A stretch of DNA of 64,000 nucleotides from Pseudomonas citronellolis (GCF_900112375.1 NZ_FOLS01000005.1:124001-188000), one strand, 5' to 3'. Counted from the first letter of the stretch, positions 1 to 9,312 are shown. Made by a program: numbers and translations. Notes: generated by a model from the letters alone, not told the origin.

Positions 1-1155
<1,155 letters not shown>

Positions 1156-1208
1156 GTTCGGTCTCGCAGCGGGGTGGAAGGCCGCCCGGCGCGCCGGGCG
1201 GGCAGGGC

Positions 1209-2339
1209 TCAGCCCTTGGCGGTGCGCTTCTTCTTCTCGGGGTCGTCGAAGGGCAGGGTGTGGGCGATGGCGCTGGTCTGCAGGCTGCCGCGCACCTGCA
1301 GCGGCACGCCCTGTTCGGCGCAGTCGGTGCTCAGCCGGGCGATGGCCATGGAACGGCCGGTCAGCCGCGAGTACATGGCGCAGGTGATCAGCCCCACTTC
1401 CTGCCCGGCATGCCACAGGGTGTCGCCGGCCTGGGCGGCCTGCTCGCCGTCGAGCAGCACGCCGAAGATGCGGAAGCGCTCCTGGCCCTTGAGCCGGTAG
1501 TGCTCGCCGGCGCCGCGGAAGTCCTGCTTGCCGGGCGACACGGTGAAGTCCAGGCCCAGCTCCCAGAGGCTGTCGCCGGCCTTCTCGTCGGCGAAGGGGT
1601 ACATCTGCGAGTTGTCGTAGGGGTAGAACAGCAGGTAACTCTCCACCCGCAGCCAGTCCAGGGCGGTGAAGGCGCAGGGGATGATGCCCAGGTCCTCGCC
1701 CTGTTCCAGGATGCCGTCCCAGATGGCCGGGGCGTCGGCGGCCTTGCAGAAGATCTCGTAGCCGCGCTCGCCGGTGTAGCCGGTGCGCGAGATCATCACC
1801 GGATGCCCGAACAGCTTGCCCTGCAGGTGGTGGAAGTAGGGCAGCTCGCGGATGCCCGGCACGTGCCTGGCGAGGAAGTCCACCGCCAGCGGGCCCTGCA
1901 GCGACAGGTCGTGCAGGTCGTCGTCGAACAGCACCGCCACCTGCCGGCCCTGGGCCGAGCGGATGAGCATCTCGTGGCCGACGCCGGCGCCGTGCACCAC
2001 CATGAAGGCGTTGGGACCGGTGCGGTAGACGATGCAGTCGTCGGCGAACTTGCCGTCCTCGTCGAGCATGCAGGCGTACACCGACTTGCCCGGGTAGAGC
2101 TTGGAGATGTCGCGGGTGGTGGCCCAGTCCAGCAGGCTCTCGGCGTGGGGGCCGACGTAGTGCACCTTCTTCAGCCCGGACACGTCCATCAGCCCTGCGC
2201 GGGTGCGGATCGCCTCGTGGTGGTCGGCGAGGTCGCTGGCGTAGGTCCAGGCGGTGCCCATGCCGTTCCAGTCCTCGAGTTTGGAGCCAAGCGCCAGGTG
2301 GCGTTCACGCAGGGCGCTGATGCGCCAGGAATTGGCCAT
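1209..2339 (-). CDS. GcvT-like tetrahydrofolate-binding protein of the N-demethylase cluster
   Basis: A 376-aa aminomethyltransferase-family (GcvT/YgfZ/DmdA fold) protein. Recognisable parts are the N-terminal HHEAIRTRAGLMDVSGLKKV segment, the folate-site region SLQGPLAVDFLARHVPG, SRTGYTGERGYEIF, and a C-terminal barrel with SRLTGRSMAIARLS. GcvT-family proteins bind THF and accept one-carbon units. In the described heme-dependent oxidative N-demethylase (HODM) system a subunit of this type accepts the formaldehyde produced by the heme subunit, giving methylene-THF. It sits 32 bp downstream of the HODM alpha gene and upstream of purU, consistent with that role. A dimethylglycine or DMSP demethylase activity is possible from the fold alone, but the context argues against it. 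Confidence 0.82.
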   Translation of the reverse strand: MANSWRISALRERHLALGSKLEDWNGMGTAWTYASDLADHHEAIRTRAGLMDVSGLKKVHYVGPHAESLLDWATTRDISKLYPGKSVYACMLDEDGKFADDCIVYRTGPNAFMVVHGAGVGHEMLIRSAQGRQVAVLFDDDLHDLSLQGPLAVDFLARHVPGIRELPYFHHLQGKLFGHPVMISRTGYTGERGYEIFCKAADAPAIWDGILEQGEDLGIIPCAFTALDWLRVESYLLFYPYDNSQMYPFADEKAGDSLWELGLDFTVSPGKQDFRGAGEHYRLKGQERFRIFGVLLDGEQAAQAGDTLWHAGQEVGLITCAMYSRLTGRSMAIARLSTDCAEQGVPLQVRGSLQTSAIAHTLPFDDPEKKKRTAKG

Positions 2340-2371
2340 GGGGTAATCCTCTTGTAGTGGGTGGCGGTTCT

Positions 2372-3388
2372 TCAGGCTTGCGGATCGAACGGCCGCAGCC
2401 AGTCGAGCAGGGCGCCGCGGTAGCGGCTCAGGCCCTTGTAGTCGGCGATCGGCTCGGGCAGGTCGCGCAGCACGCGGTACAGGCGCCGGGCCCAGTGCGG
2501 CTGGGTGGCCAGCTCGTTCATGCTGATCAGGTAGGTGCGGATGCTGAACATCAGCGCGTGGCTGCGCGGCAGGCGCGCCATCACCTGCAGCTCCACGCGC
2601 AGGTGCACCAGCTCGCCGGCGTTCTGCGCGGTGACGCTGCCGCGGTCGGCGCCCCACTCGTGGTAGGTCTCCGGCGAGGTGTCCAGGCGCGGGTTGATGG
2701 TCATGGTCCAGTTCAGCCGGCGCATCGGCTGGCCCACCTGCAGGTTCAGCAGGTACTTCAGGGCGCGGTCGAACACGCCCATCTGGTGCGCCATGGGCAC
2801 CGGCGAGTGCCACTGCTTGAAGCTCATGCCGGCGTCGAAGGCCAGCGACCAGTCGGCCGGGCCGGTGACCATGCCGGCGTCCATGAACAGGTCGCCGTCG
2901 CGCTGGTCGAGCAGGGCGAAGTCGCCCTGCACCTGGCGGGTGATGTATTCCAGCGGCTCGCAGGGCAGGGTGCTCGCATCGCCATAGGTGAAGCGCTGGT
3001 GGATGCCCAGCACCAGGTTGCGCCACTCCCACTGCGCGCCTTCGCGGTGCAGCTGGAAGTACTGCGGGTAGTCGGTGCAAAGGCGCTCCATCAGCAGCGC
3101 CAGGGCGTCCCAGGCGGCCGGCTGCATGTGCGGCATCACCAGGCAGCGCGTCGGGTCGCGCTGCAGCACCAGGGCGCGCTCGGCCACCTCGGAGCGGTAA
3201 TGCTCGTCGATGTCGAACAGGTGCTCGAACACCGAACCCGGCTCGCGCGGCACGGCCGGCTCGATGTTCACCGAGTACTGGTACTGGTCTTCCGGGAAGG
3301 GGAACGGGAAGCGGCGGATGGCCTCCGCGCTGTTGGCGAAGCTGAAGGCCTCGCGGTAGCGCTCCACCGGCTTGAGGGTCGTGGGCAT
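2372..3388 (-). CDS. Heme-dependent oxidative N-demethylase alpha subunit (DUF3445 family)
   Basis: A 338-aa protein of the DUF3445 / HODM-alpha family. Matching features are the N-terminal RRFPFPFPEDQYQYSVNI, the central WRNLVLGIHQRFTYGD and LEYITRQVQGDFALLDQ, WSLAFDAGMSFKQWHSPVPM, and the late RTYLISMNELATQPHWARRL. Members use a PAS-type fold to bind heme and oxidatively N-demethylate secondary amines such as dimethylamine to methylamine plus formaldehyde, fed by NADPH through partner subunits. The next gene upstream is the reductase (10 bp gap) and the next downstream the THF-binding protein, matching HODM/dimethylamine monooxygenase operons. The exact amine substrate is inferred from the family, not from visible residues. 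Confidence 0.87.
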   Translation of the reverse strand: MPTTLKPVERYREAFSFANSAEAIRRFPFPFPEDQYQYSVNIEPAVPREPGSVFEHLFDIDEHYRSEVAERALVLQRDPTRCLVMPHMQPAAWDALALLMERLCTDYPQYFQLHREGAQWEWRNLVLGIHQRFTYGDASTLPCEPLEYITRQVQGDFALLDQRDGDLFMDAGMVTGPADWSLAFDAGMSFKQWHSPVPMAHQMGVFDRALKYLLNLQVGQPMRRLNWTMTINPRLDTSPETYHEWGADRGSVTAQNAGELVHLRVELQVMARLPRSHALMFSIRTYLISMNELATQPHWARRLYRVLRDLPEPIADYKGLSRYRGALLDWLRPFDPQA

Positions 3389-3398
3389 CGTGGTTCTC

Positions 3399-4325
3399 CT
3401 AGAGGTCGAGCAGGATCGGGCCGCAGCCGCGGGATACGCAGGGCATCAGGCTGCCGGCGCGTTCGCCGGCGTCGAGGACGTGGTCGCGGTGCTCCACCTC
3501 GCCCTTGAGGTAGCGCGTCTGGCATTGGCCGCAGACCCCGCCGCGGCACAGGCTGGGCACTTCCACGCCGGCGCCTTCCAGGGCTTCGAGCAGGCTCTGC
3601 TCGGCGCCCACTTCCAGCTGGCGGCCGCTGCGCGCCAGCTCCACGCGGAACGGCTGGCCCGGCTCGGGCGCGGCGAAGGCTTCCCAGTGCACCCGCGAGT
3701 CGCTCCAGCCCAGCGCCGCGGCCTGCTCGCGCAGGGCCAGCAGCAGGCGCTGCGGGCCGCAGGCGTAGACGTGGCTGCCCAGCGGGCGGTGGCGCAGCAA
3801 CTGATTGAGGTCCAGCGCGCGCTGGGCGCCGTCGTATTCGTGCAGGCGCTCGCCGAGCAGGTCGCGCAGCTCGCCCAGATAGGCGTCGCTGATCCCGCTG
3901 CGGTAGGCGTAGTGCAGTTCGAAATCCGCGCCGCGGCGCAGCAGCTCGCGGCAGTGGGCGAGGAAGGGCGTGATGCCGATGCCGCCGGCCACCAGGATGT
4001 GCCGGCGCGCCTCGCCGTACAGGGCGAACAGGTTGGCCGGGGCGCCGACGCGCAGCCGGTCGCCGACCTGCAGTTGCTCGTGCAGGTAGCGCGAGCCGCC
4101 GCGGGATTTTTCCTGGCGGCGCACGGCGATGCGGTAGTGGCTGGCGTCGGCCGGATCGCCCAGCAGCGAGTAGGCGTTGCGCAGGCCGTTGGGCAGGCAC
4201 AGCTGCACGTGGCTGCCGGCGGAGAAGCCGGGCAGCGCGCCGTCCACGGCCTCGAAGGTGAATTCGCGGATCACCGGGGTGAGGGCGCGCACGGCGCTCA
4301 CCCGCACGTCGAAGAAGACGCTCAT
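3399..4325 (-). CDS. PDR/VanB-family FMN-[2Fe-2S] reductase of the N-demethylase complex
   Basis: A 308-aa phthalate-dioxygenase-reductase-type electron transfer protein. The N-terminal flavin domain carries RNAYSLLGDP (RxYSL, FMN binding), followed by the NAD(P) domain with ILVAGGIGITPFLAH and VYACGPQRLL. A C-terminal plant-type [2Fe-2S] domain has C260-x4-C265-x2-C268-x27-C296. It would take electrons from NAD(P)H and deliver them to the heme subunit encoded 10 bp downstream. Its ATG overlaps the stop of the preceding DmmA-like gene by 4 bp, so the two are translationally coupled. VanB-type reductases of aryl O-demethylases are the main alternative, but no Rieske oxygenase gene is nearby. 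Confidence 0.87.
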   Translation of the reverse strand: MSVFFDVRVSAVRALTPVIREFTFEAVDGALPGFSAGSHVQLCLPNGLRNAYSLLGDPADASHYRIAVRRQEKSRGGSRYLHEQLQVGDRLRVGAPANLFALYGEARRHILVAGGIGITPFLAHCRELLRRGADFELHYAYRSGISDAYLGELRDLLGERLHEYDGAQRALDLNQLLRHRPLGSHVYACGPQRLLLALREQAAALGWSDSRVHWEAFAAPEPGQPFRVELARSGRQLEVGAEQSLLEALEGAGVEVPSLCRGGVCGQCQTRYLKGEVEHRDHVLDAGERAGSLMPCVSRGCGPILLDL

Positions 4326-4852
4326 GGGCGGGCCTCCGCATAGGGGTGGTCGGCGTCGGCGCACACGCCCAGGTAGGCGCCCAGGCGCTGGGAGAAATGC
4401 CGCCGCACTTCCAGGCGCACGCCGCACTGGCGGCAGTCGTGGTGGTCGGCGGCGCCGGCGCTCTGCAAGGTGCCGCAGTGCACGCAGTACAGCGTGCGGG
4501 CGGCCCCGCCCTGGCGCAGCAGGTGGATCTCGTCGGGGAGCAGGCCGGCCTGGCGGGCCAGGGCATGCAGCGGCCAGAGGAAGGCCTCGTCGCCCCACAG
4601 CAGCAGCTGCAGGCCGACGCTGGCGCTGGCCAGGCGTTCCTGCAGGGCGCGCTGGGCGTTCTGCGCGTCGGTGGCCAGCAGTTCCAGTTCGCCGGCGGCC
4701 AGCCCGAGGCGGGCGGCCAGGGCGCGGGCCTGGTCGGCGTCGGCCTGTTGCATCACCAGCAGCGCCTGGCCGCCGGCCAGGCGCGGCGGGGCGTCGTAGC
4801 GGGGCAGGCTGGGCAGCGACGGGGCGCTGGCGCAGAGAGCGGTATCGGTCAT
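4322..4852 (-). CDS. DmmA-like small subunit with C-terminal zinc-ribbon-type cysteines
   Basis: A 176-aa protein that resembles the DmmA-type small subunit found in dimethylamine monooxygenase/HODM operons. The N-terminal two thirds is Ala/Leu rich with a Rossmann-like feel (GQALLVMQQADAD, VGLQLLLWGDEAFLWPL). The C-terminal part has a CVHC pair and a CRQC pair (about residues 122-145), a likely zinc or iron site, followed by RRHFSQRLGAYLGVCADADH. It is the first gene of the minus-strand operon and overlaps the reductase gene by 4 bp. How it contributes to electron transfer or assembly is not visible in the sequence. Family assignment rests on context plus the cysteine-rich tail. Confidence 0.75.
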   Translation of the reverse strand: MTDTALCASAPSLPSLPRYDAPPRLAGGQALLVMQQADADQARALAARLGLAAGELELLATDAQNAQRALQERLASASVGLQLLLWGDEAFLWPLHALARQAGLLPDEIHLLRQGGAARTLYCVHCGTLQSAGAADHHDCRQCGVRLEVRRHFSQRLGAYLGVCADADHPYAEARP

Positions 4853-5096
4853 GGCTTCCTCGCTGGGTGGGTCGCCGCCGTGCCCGATCCTGAGGCGCGG
4901 GGCCTTGTGTTGGTGCGCATCCGGGCGCTGGCGGCGGCGAACTTTCGTGTTTCGCGTTGGGGAAAATATTTTCCTGTTGCGAATAACCGCTCAATCCGCA
5001 GGAGGTGATATCTCCAAAGGGGTAAGGGCCGCGGGGAGGCCCCGCCGAGGGCATGAAAGTTGCTGCCGCTAGCGCAATTGCGAACGAGGGCTGGGC
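4853..5096. promoter_or_regulatory. Divergent promoter region between the N-demethylase operon and its kinase gene
   Basis: This 244-bp gap must hold promoters for both directions. It contains a perfect 14-bp palindrome GGAAAATATTTTCC (4961-4974), a GGAG-N7-CTCC inverted repeat (5001-5015), and a perfect 10-bp palindrome CGCAATTGCG (5073-5082). A single NarL-type heptamer match, TACCCCT on the minus strand (5018-5024), lies next to the second repeat. The AT-rich 14-mer is conspicuous in this GC-rich surrounding and is the best operator candidate. Assigning any of these to the adjacent response regulator is inference. Confidence 0.45.
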
Positions 5097-6227
5097 ATGG
5101 GCGCACGGCGTGCGGGGTGGCTGGATCGCTGGCGGCAACGATGGCTCGCAGGGGCCGTCGCGGCCGCGCCACGGCGCGCCGAGGCCGAGCTGCTGCGCGG
5201 GTTGCTGGAGGAGCCGGGCAACTGGGCTCCGCTGGCGCGCCTGCTCGCCGACCTGGCGGCGGCCCATCCCGCCGCGGCGCCCTGCCTGCTGCTGGACGAG
5301 CCCGGCCTGGCGGAGCCGCTGCGCCGTCCGGCGGCCTTCTGCGCCGAGCCCGACTGCCCATTGCGCGACCTGCCGGCCTTACGCGCCGGCCCCTGCCGGC
5401 CCTGCCGGGCACGGGGCGAACCAAGGCTGCTGTGGCCGCTGGAGCCGGGCGGCCACGCTGCGCTGGCGCTGCAGGACGCCACTGGCCGCCAGCACCGGGC
5501 GCTGCTGGCCTGGTTGCCGCTGCTGGCCGCCAGCGCCCACGGCATCGCCCGCCAGCGCGCGCGGCTGCGCCTGGAGCGCCACGGCCAGGACACCCTGCTG
5601 GCCCGCGAGCTGCACGACTCGGTGGCCCAGCAGCTGGGCTTCCTGGCCTTCCAGGCGAACCGCCTGCAGGGCCAGTTGCAGCGCCCGCAGCAGGCCGCGC
5701 CGCTGCTGGAGGAATTGCGCCACGGCCTGCAGGCGGTGCAGCGCCAGGTCCGCGAGCTGATCGGCAATGCCCGGCTGAGCCTGGACGGGCGCAGCCTGCG
5801 CCAGTCGCTGCTGGATTCGGTGGAGGAGTTCGGCCGGCGCAGCACCATCGTCTTCGAGCTGGACAACCGCCTGCCCGACGGCCTGCTCGACGACGAGCAG
5901 GCCCTGCAGGTGCTGCAGATCGTCCGCGAGGCGCTGGCCAACATCGTCCGCCACTCCCACGCGCGCACCGCGCGCATCGACCTGCGCCTGGCCCGGGGCG
6001 AGCTGCGGGTGACGGTGGAGGACGACGGCGTCGGCCTGCAGGCCTGCGGTGAGACCGGCCACTTCGGCCTGTCGATCATGCGCGAACGGGCCCTGGCCAT
6101 CGGCGCCGGCCTGAGCGTGAAGACCATTCCGCCACGGGGCACGCGGGTCGCGTTGCGGCTGCCCGGCGTGGCCCTCAACCCGGAGGAGAAAGCCGATGCA
6201 CAGCGCCACCTTGCTGCTGATCGATGA
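5097..6227 (+). CDS. Soluble NarX/NreB-like sensor histidine kinase with cysteine cluster
   Basis: A 376-aa HisKA_3-type kinase. The phosphoacceptor motif RELHDSVAQQLGF has His at about residue 173. The HATPase domain shows REALANIVRHSHA (N box) and VEDDGVGL (G1 box). No membrane segment is evident, so it should be cytosolic. The N-terminal input region has cysteines at 82, 87, 100 and 103 (C-x4-C-x12-C-x2-C), plus C63. This resembles the four-cysteine Fe-S site of oxygen-sensing NreB kinases (C-x2-C-x11-C-x2-C), so a redox or O2 signal is plausible. It is divergent from the O2-consuming N-demethylase operon, and its 3' end overlaps the response regulator gene by 32 bp. The ATG at 5097 is chosen with modest support. 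Confidence 0.85.
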   Translation: MGARRAGWLDRWRQRWLAGAVAAAPRRAEAELLRGLLEEPGNWAPLARLLADLAAAHPAAAPCLLLDEPGLAEPLRRPAAFCAEPDCPLRDLPALRAGPCRPCRARGEPRLLWPLEPGGHAALALQDATGRQHRALLAWLPLLAASAHGIARQRARLRLERHGQDTLLARELHDSVAQQLGFLAFQANRLQGQLQRPQQAAPLLEELRHGLQAVQRQVRELIGNARLSLDGRSLRQSLLDSVEEFGRRSTIVFELDNRLPDGLLDDEQALQVLQIVREALANIVRHSHARTARIDLRLARGELRVTVEDDGVGLQACGETGHFGLSIMRERALAIGAGLSVKTIPPRGTRVALRLPGVALNPEEKADAQRHLAADR

Positions 6228-6822
6228 CCACCCGCTGTTCCGCCGCGGCCTGGCCGAGCTGCTCAGCGAAAGCGGCGAGTTCACCGTGGTCGGCCAGGCC
6301 TCCAGCGGCCGCGAGGGCATCAGCCTGGCCTGCCAGCTGAGCCCGGAGCTGATCCTGCTGGACCTGCACATGCCTGGCCTGGGCGGCCTGCAGGTGCTCG
6401 ACGAGCTGCGCCAGCTGGAGCTGGACAGCCAGGTGATAGTGCTCACCGCCTCGGCCGACCGCGCCGAGCTGGCCGCCGCCCTGCGCCTGGGCGCCGAGGG
6501 CTACCTGCTCAAGGACACCGAGCCTGAGGCGCTGCTGGACTACGTGCGCGGCTGCGGCCGCGGCTCGGTGCAGCTGGACGGCAGCCTGGTGGCGCTGCTC
6601 GCCGAGCCCGGTCCCGCCGCGCCGCCGGACGAACTCACCGCCCGCGAGGGCCAGACCCTGGCGCTGATCGCCCAGGGCCTGAGCAACAAGCGCATCGCCC
6701 GCGAGCTGGGCATCAGCGACGGCACCGTGAAAATCTACGTGAAGAACCTGCTGCGCAAGTTCCACCTGGGCTCGCGCCTGGAACTGGCCGCCTGGGTCCA
6801 TCGCGGCGGCGGCCCGCACTGA
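6196..6822 (+). CDS. NarL/LuxR-type response regulator
   Basis: A 208-aa two-domain regulator. The receiver domain (residues 5-120) has the acidic pair LLIDDHPLF, the phosphoacceptor Asp at about 56 in LILLDLHMPG, and the Lys of YLLKDTEPE. The C-terminal LuxR-type HTH (about 145-205) reads LTAREGQTLALIAQGLSNKR and DGTVKIYVKNLLRKF. It is the evident partner of the kinase whose gene it overlaps by 32 bp. The likely target is the divergent N-demethylase operon, and perhaps its own operon. The ATG is preceded by GGAGGAGAAAGCCG, a good ribosome binding site lying inside the kinase coding sequence. Confidence 0.92.
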   Translation: MHSATLLLIDDHPLFRRGLAELLSESGEFTVVGQASSGREGISLACQLSPELILLDLHMPGLGGLQVLDELRQLELDSQVIVLTASADRAELAAALRLGAEGYLLKDTEPEALLDYVRGCGRGSVQLDGSLVALLAEPGPAAPPDELTAREGQTLALIAQGLSNKRIARELGISDGTVKIYVKNLLRKFHLGSRLELAAWVHRGGGPH

Positions 6823-6834
6823 GGAGGACGGCAC

Positions 6835-7569
6835 ATGGCAACCCCCTTCGCCGATGGCCGCGACGACGGCGACCGCTACCCGGTGGCGCTGCTGCGCCTG
6901 GACGGCCGCGGCCGCATCCGCCGGGCCAACCGCGCCTGGCGCCTGTTGATGGGCGACAGCGGCCTGGGCGAGGAACTGGCCGCCTGCCTGCACCAGGAGG
7001 ACCTGCCCGGCTGGCGCGCGGTGCTGCGCCAGGCCCGGCAGGGCGACGGCGCGCGGCAGTGCCTGCGCTTCATCGACGCCCACGGGCGCCTGCGCTGGTT
7101 CGACGTGCAGTTGGACGGCGACGCCGAGACGCTCTACCTGTCGCTCAGCGACGCCACCAGCCAGCGCCGCCAGGACGCCCGCCTGGAGGCCAGCCGGCGC
7201 GGCGCCGCCAGCCTGCTCGACGGCCTGCCCGGGCTGATCTACCGCGGGCGCAACAACCGCCAGTGGACCATGGAATTCGTCAGCGCCGGCTGCCTGCAGC
7301 TCACCGGCTACCCGGCGCACTACCTCACCGACACCTACGAACACAGCTACAGCACGCTGATCCTCGAGGAATACGCCGAATACGTCTGGGCCGGCGTGCA
7401 GCAGGCCCTGCTGCGCCGCGAGCCCTACGAGCTGACCTACCGCATCCGCTGCGCCGACGGGCGGATCAAGAACGTCTGGGAAAAGGGCGTGGGCATCTAT
7501 GCCGACACCGGCGAGGTGCTCGGCATCGAGGGGGCCATCTTCGAGGTGGGAGCACCGCCGCCGACGTGA
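6835..7569 (+). CDS. Orphan PAS-domain protein (no output domain)
   Basis: A 244-aa protein that appears to contain two PAS units and nothing else. The first (about 15-115) has LLRLDGRGRIRRANRAWRLL. The second (about 125-238) has GLPGLIYRGRNNRQWTMEFVSAG and ends in the PAC-like KNVWEKGVGIYADTGEVLGI. No kinase, GGDEF, EAL or HTH segment follows. It starts 12 bp after the response regulator with GAGGAGGACGGCAC before the ATG, so it belongs to the same operon. It may be an accessory input protein for the cytosolic kinase, comparable in position to NreA in the NreABC system although NreA is a GAF protein. Ligand and partner are unknown. Confidence 0.78.
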   Translation: MATPFADGRDDGDRYPVALLRLDGRGRIRRANRAWRLLMGDSGLGEELAACLHQEDLPGWRAVLRQARQGDGARQCLRFIDAHGRLRWFDVQLDGDAETLYLSLSDATSQRRQDARLEASRRGAASLLDGLPGLIYRGRNNRQWTMEFVSAGCLQLTGYPAHYLTDTYEHSYSTLILEEYAEYVWAGVQQALLRREPYELTYRIRCADGRIKNVWEKGVGIYADTGEVLGIEGAIFEVGAPPPT

Positions 7570-7653
7570 CGATTTCGCCTGCCGCGGGCCCGTACCTGGT
7601 CGATACTCAAGCGGTCATGCCGGCGGCCGCCGGCGCGCGAGAGGACGAATGCG

Positions 7654-8052
7654 ATGAGCGAAGACAAGCCTGTGGCGGCGGACGACGCCGGCGCCCTGAT
7701 CAGCGCGCGGATCGCCGAGCTGGGCGACTGGCGCGGCGAGATGCTGGCGCGGGTGCGGGCGCTGGTGCGCGAGGCCGAGCCGGAGGTGGTCGAGCAGTGG
7801 AAGTGGCGGGGCGTGCCGGTGTGGTCGCGGGGCGGCATCCTCTGCACCGGCGAGACCTACAAGCAGGTGGTGAAGTTGACCTTCGCCAGGGGCGCGACGC
7901 TGGAGGACCCGGCGGGGTTGTTCAATGCCAGCCTCGAAGGTACGACGCGGCGGGCCATCGATATCCATGAGGGCGACGCGCTGGACGAGGCGGCGTTTCG
8001 CGCGCTGATCCGCGCGGCCGTGGCGGCGAACCTGGCGAAGCGCCGCGGCTAG
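7654..8052 (+). CDS. DUF1801-domain protein
   Basis: A 132-aa protein with the DUF1801 (YdhG-like) pattern: WRGEMLARVRALVREAEPEV, then EQWKWRGVPVWSRGGILC, and a C-terminal ALIRAAVAANLAKRRG helix. Members are small soluble proteins of unknown biochemical role. The ATG at 7654 follows GCGAGAGGACGAATGCG, with a GAGGA ribosome binding site about 9 bp away. It lies 84 bp after the PAS gene and is convergent with the small DUF2474-like gene. Nothing in the sequence ties it functionally to the amine oxidation operon. Confidence 0.8.
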   Translation: MSEDKPVAADDAGALISARIAELGDWRGEMLARVRALVREAEPEVVEQWKWRGVPVWSRGGILCTGETYKQVVKLTFARGATLEDPAGLFNASLEGTTRRAIDIHEGDALDEAAFRALIRAAVAANLAKRRG

Positions 8053-8059
8053 CGGCGCG

Positions 8060-8221
8060 TCAGTGAGTCTTGAGGCCGGCGGCGGCCATGGCCAGGCGGA
8101 TCGCCTCGGCGGCCAGCAGCACGCTGCCGACGCCGCCCAGCCACAGGGTGAGCAGCCACAGCAGTTGCTTGCGCAGGGGCTGGCTCGGCTGCTGCGGCGC
8201 GGGGTTCGGGATAGGGCTCAT
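8060..8221 (-). CDS. Small single-span membrane protein, DUF2474-like
   Basis: A 53-aa ORF starting at the ATG at 8221 and ending at 8060. After a proline-rich N terminus (MSPIPNPAPQQPSQPLRKQ) comes one hydrophobic span, LLWLLTLWLGGVGSVLLAA, then the tail EAIRLAMAAAGLKTH. The basic residues before the span and the LxMxAAGLxxH ending match the DUF2474 family of tiny inner-membrane proteins often encoded beside terminal oxidase genes. Here no oxidase is adjacent; the gene ends 7 bp after the convergent DUF1801 gene and starts 28 bp downstream of the LysR gene stop, so it is probably cotranscribed with the LysR gene. Family assignment is by pattern memory only. Confidence 0.65.
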   Translation of the reverse strand: MSPIPNPAPQQPSQPLRKQLLWLLTLWLGGVGSVLLAAEAIRLAMAAAGLKTH

Positions 8222-8249
8222 GTGGGCTCCGTGGCTGGGTTTCAGTGGC

Positions 8250-9149
8250 TCATTCGGCCGGGCTTTCGCCGGCGAGGATGGTGCGCGCCTCGGCGAAGCA
8301 TTTCTCCGCCAGGGCCGAGCGCGGCTCGGTGCGCCGCTGCAGCAGGCCGATGGGGCTGTGGATGCTGGCGCCGGCGATGGGGGTGATGCGCAGGTGCTCG
8401 CTGAGGGTTTCCAGGCCGCAGTTCAGCGGCATGATGGCGCAGCACATGCCTTCGCCGATGGCCTGGATCAGTTGGAAGGTGGAGTCGCTCTCCAGCACCG
8501 GCAGCGGGTCCATGCCGCGGCTGCGGAAGCTCAGGTCGACGGACTGGCGGTAGTGCATGCCCTTGCTCAGCAGCCCCAGGGGCAGGTCGTTGAGCTTGTC
8601 CCACTTGAGCTCGCCGTCCTCGAACTGGAAGTGCCGCACGTCGTGCAGCAGGCCCATGGTGGTGGTGGCCAGTTCCAGCACTTCGAAGTAGGTGGTGTTG
8701 ACCTGGTCGAGGTAGCAGATGCCCAGGTCCAGCTGGTTGCGGCTGAGGCCGTCGATGATCTGCTCCGAGCTCATCGACGATAGCTGGAACTGCAGCTCCG
8801 GGTAGCGCTGGGACAGCGGCTTGAGCACCTGCATCGGGTTGAAGCTGGACAGCGGCACCAGGCCCAGGCGCAGGCTGCCCACCAGTTGCCCGCGGCAGCT
8901 GGCGGCCTCGGCCTGCAGGCCGTCGTAGGCGGCCAGCAGGGTGCGGGCCCAGGCCAGGATGCGCTCGCCGGCCTCGGTGAAGCCCTCGAAGCGCTGGCCG
9001 CGGGTCACCAGCACCAGGTCCAGCTCGTCTTCGAGATTGCGCAGGCGCATGGACAGCGTGGGCTGGGTGATGTGGCAGAGCGCGGCAGCCTGCCCGAAGT
9101 GGCGGGTCTGGTCCAGGGCGATGAGGAACTTGAGCTGCTTGATGTCCAT
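8250..9149 (-). CDS. LysR-family transcriptional regulator divergent from moaB
   Basis: A 299-aa LysR regulator. The HTH is in residues 1-60 (MDIKQLKFLIALDQTRHFGQ, then TQPTLSMRLRNLEDELDLVL), and the effector-binding domain runs from about 90 to 290 (GSLRLGLVPLSSFNPMQVL). The ATG at 9149 is the conventional LysR start; upstream in-frame residues look non-coding. It is transcribed away from moaB across a 303-bp gap containing CGATA/TATCG half-sites with T-N11-A geometry (9313-9389), the usual LysR operator form. It may therefore control moaB and itself. The inducer is not deducible. Confidence 0.9.
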   Translation of the reverse strand: MDIKQLKFLIALDQTRHFGQAAALCHITQPTLSMRLRNLEDELDLVLVTRGQRFEGFTEAGERILAWARTLLAAYDGLQAEAASCRGQLVGSLRLGLVPLSSFNPMQVLKPLSQRYPELQFQLSSMSSEQIIDGLSRNQLDLGICYLDQVNTTYFEVLELATTTMGLLHDVRHFQFEDGELKWDKLNDLPLGLLSKGMHYRQSVDLSFRSRGMDPLPVLESDSTFQLIQAIGEGMCCAIMPLNCGLETLSEHLRITPIAGASIHSPIGLLQRRTEPRSALAEKCFAEARTILAGESPAE

Positions 9150-9312
9150 GGGAGCTGCCTGTCGGGTAGTGGGGGCCAAGGCCTGGCCGGCGTCATTTAT
9201 CAGTATGTAGCCGAACGTGCGGCGCGGCGCCGTCGGTCTTGTCGTGGGAACGCGGATGAGCGGCACGTTACCGGGCGCGGCGGGCGGCGTCCAATCGTTG
9301 CTGCCGACCGCC

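Noticed and set aside
5018-5024. Single NarL-type heptamer TACCCCT as a proven binding site
   Set aside because: One 7-bp match is weak evidence; it is noted only as part of the promoter region.
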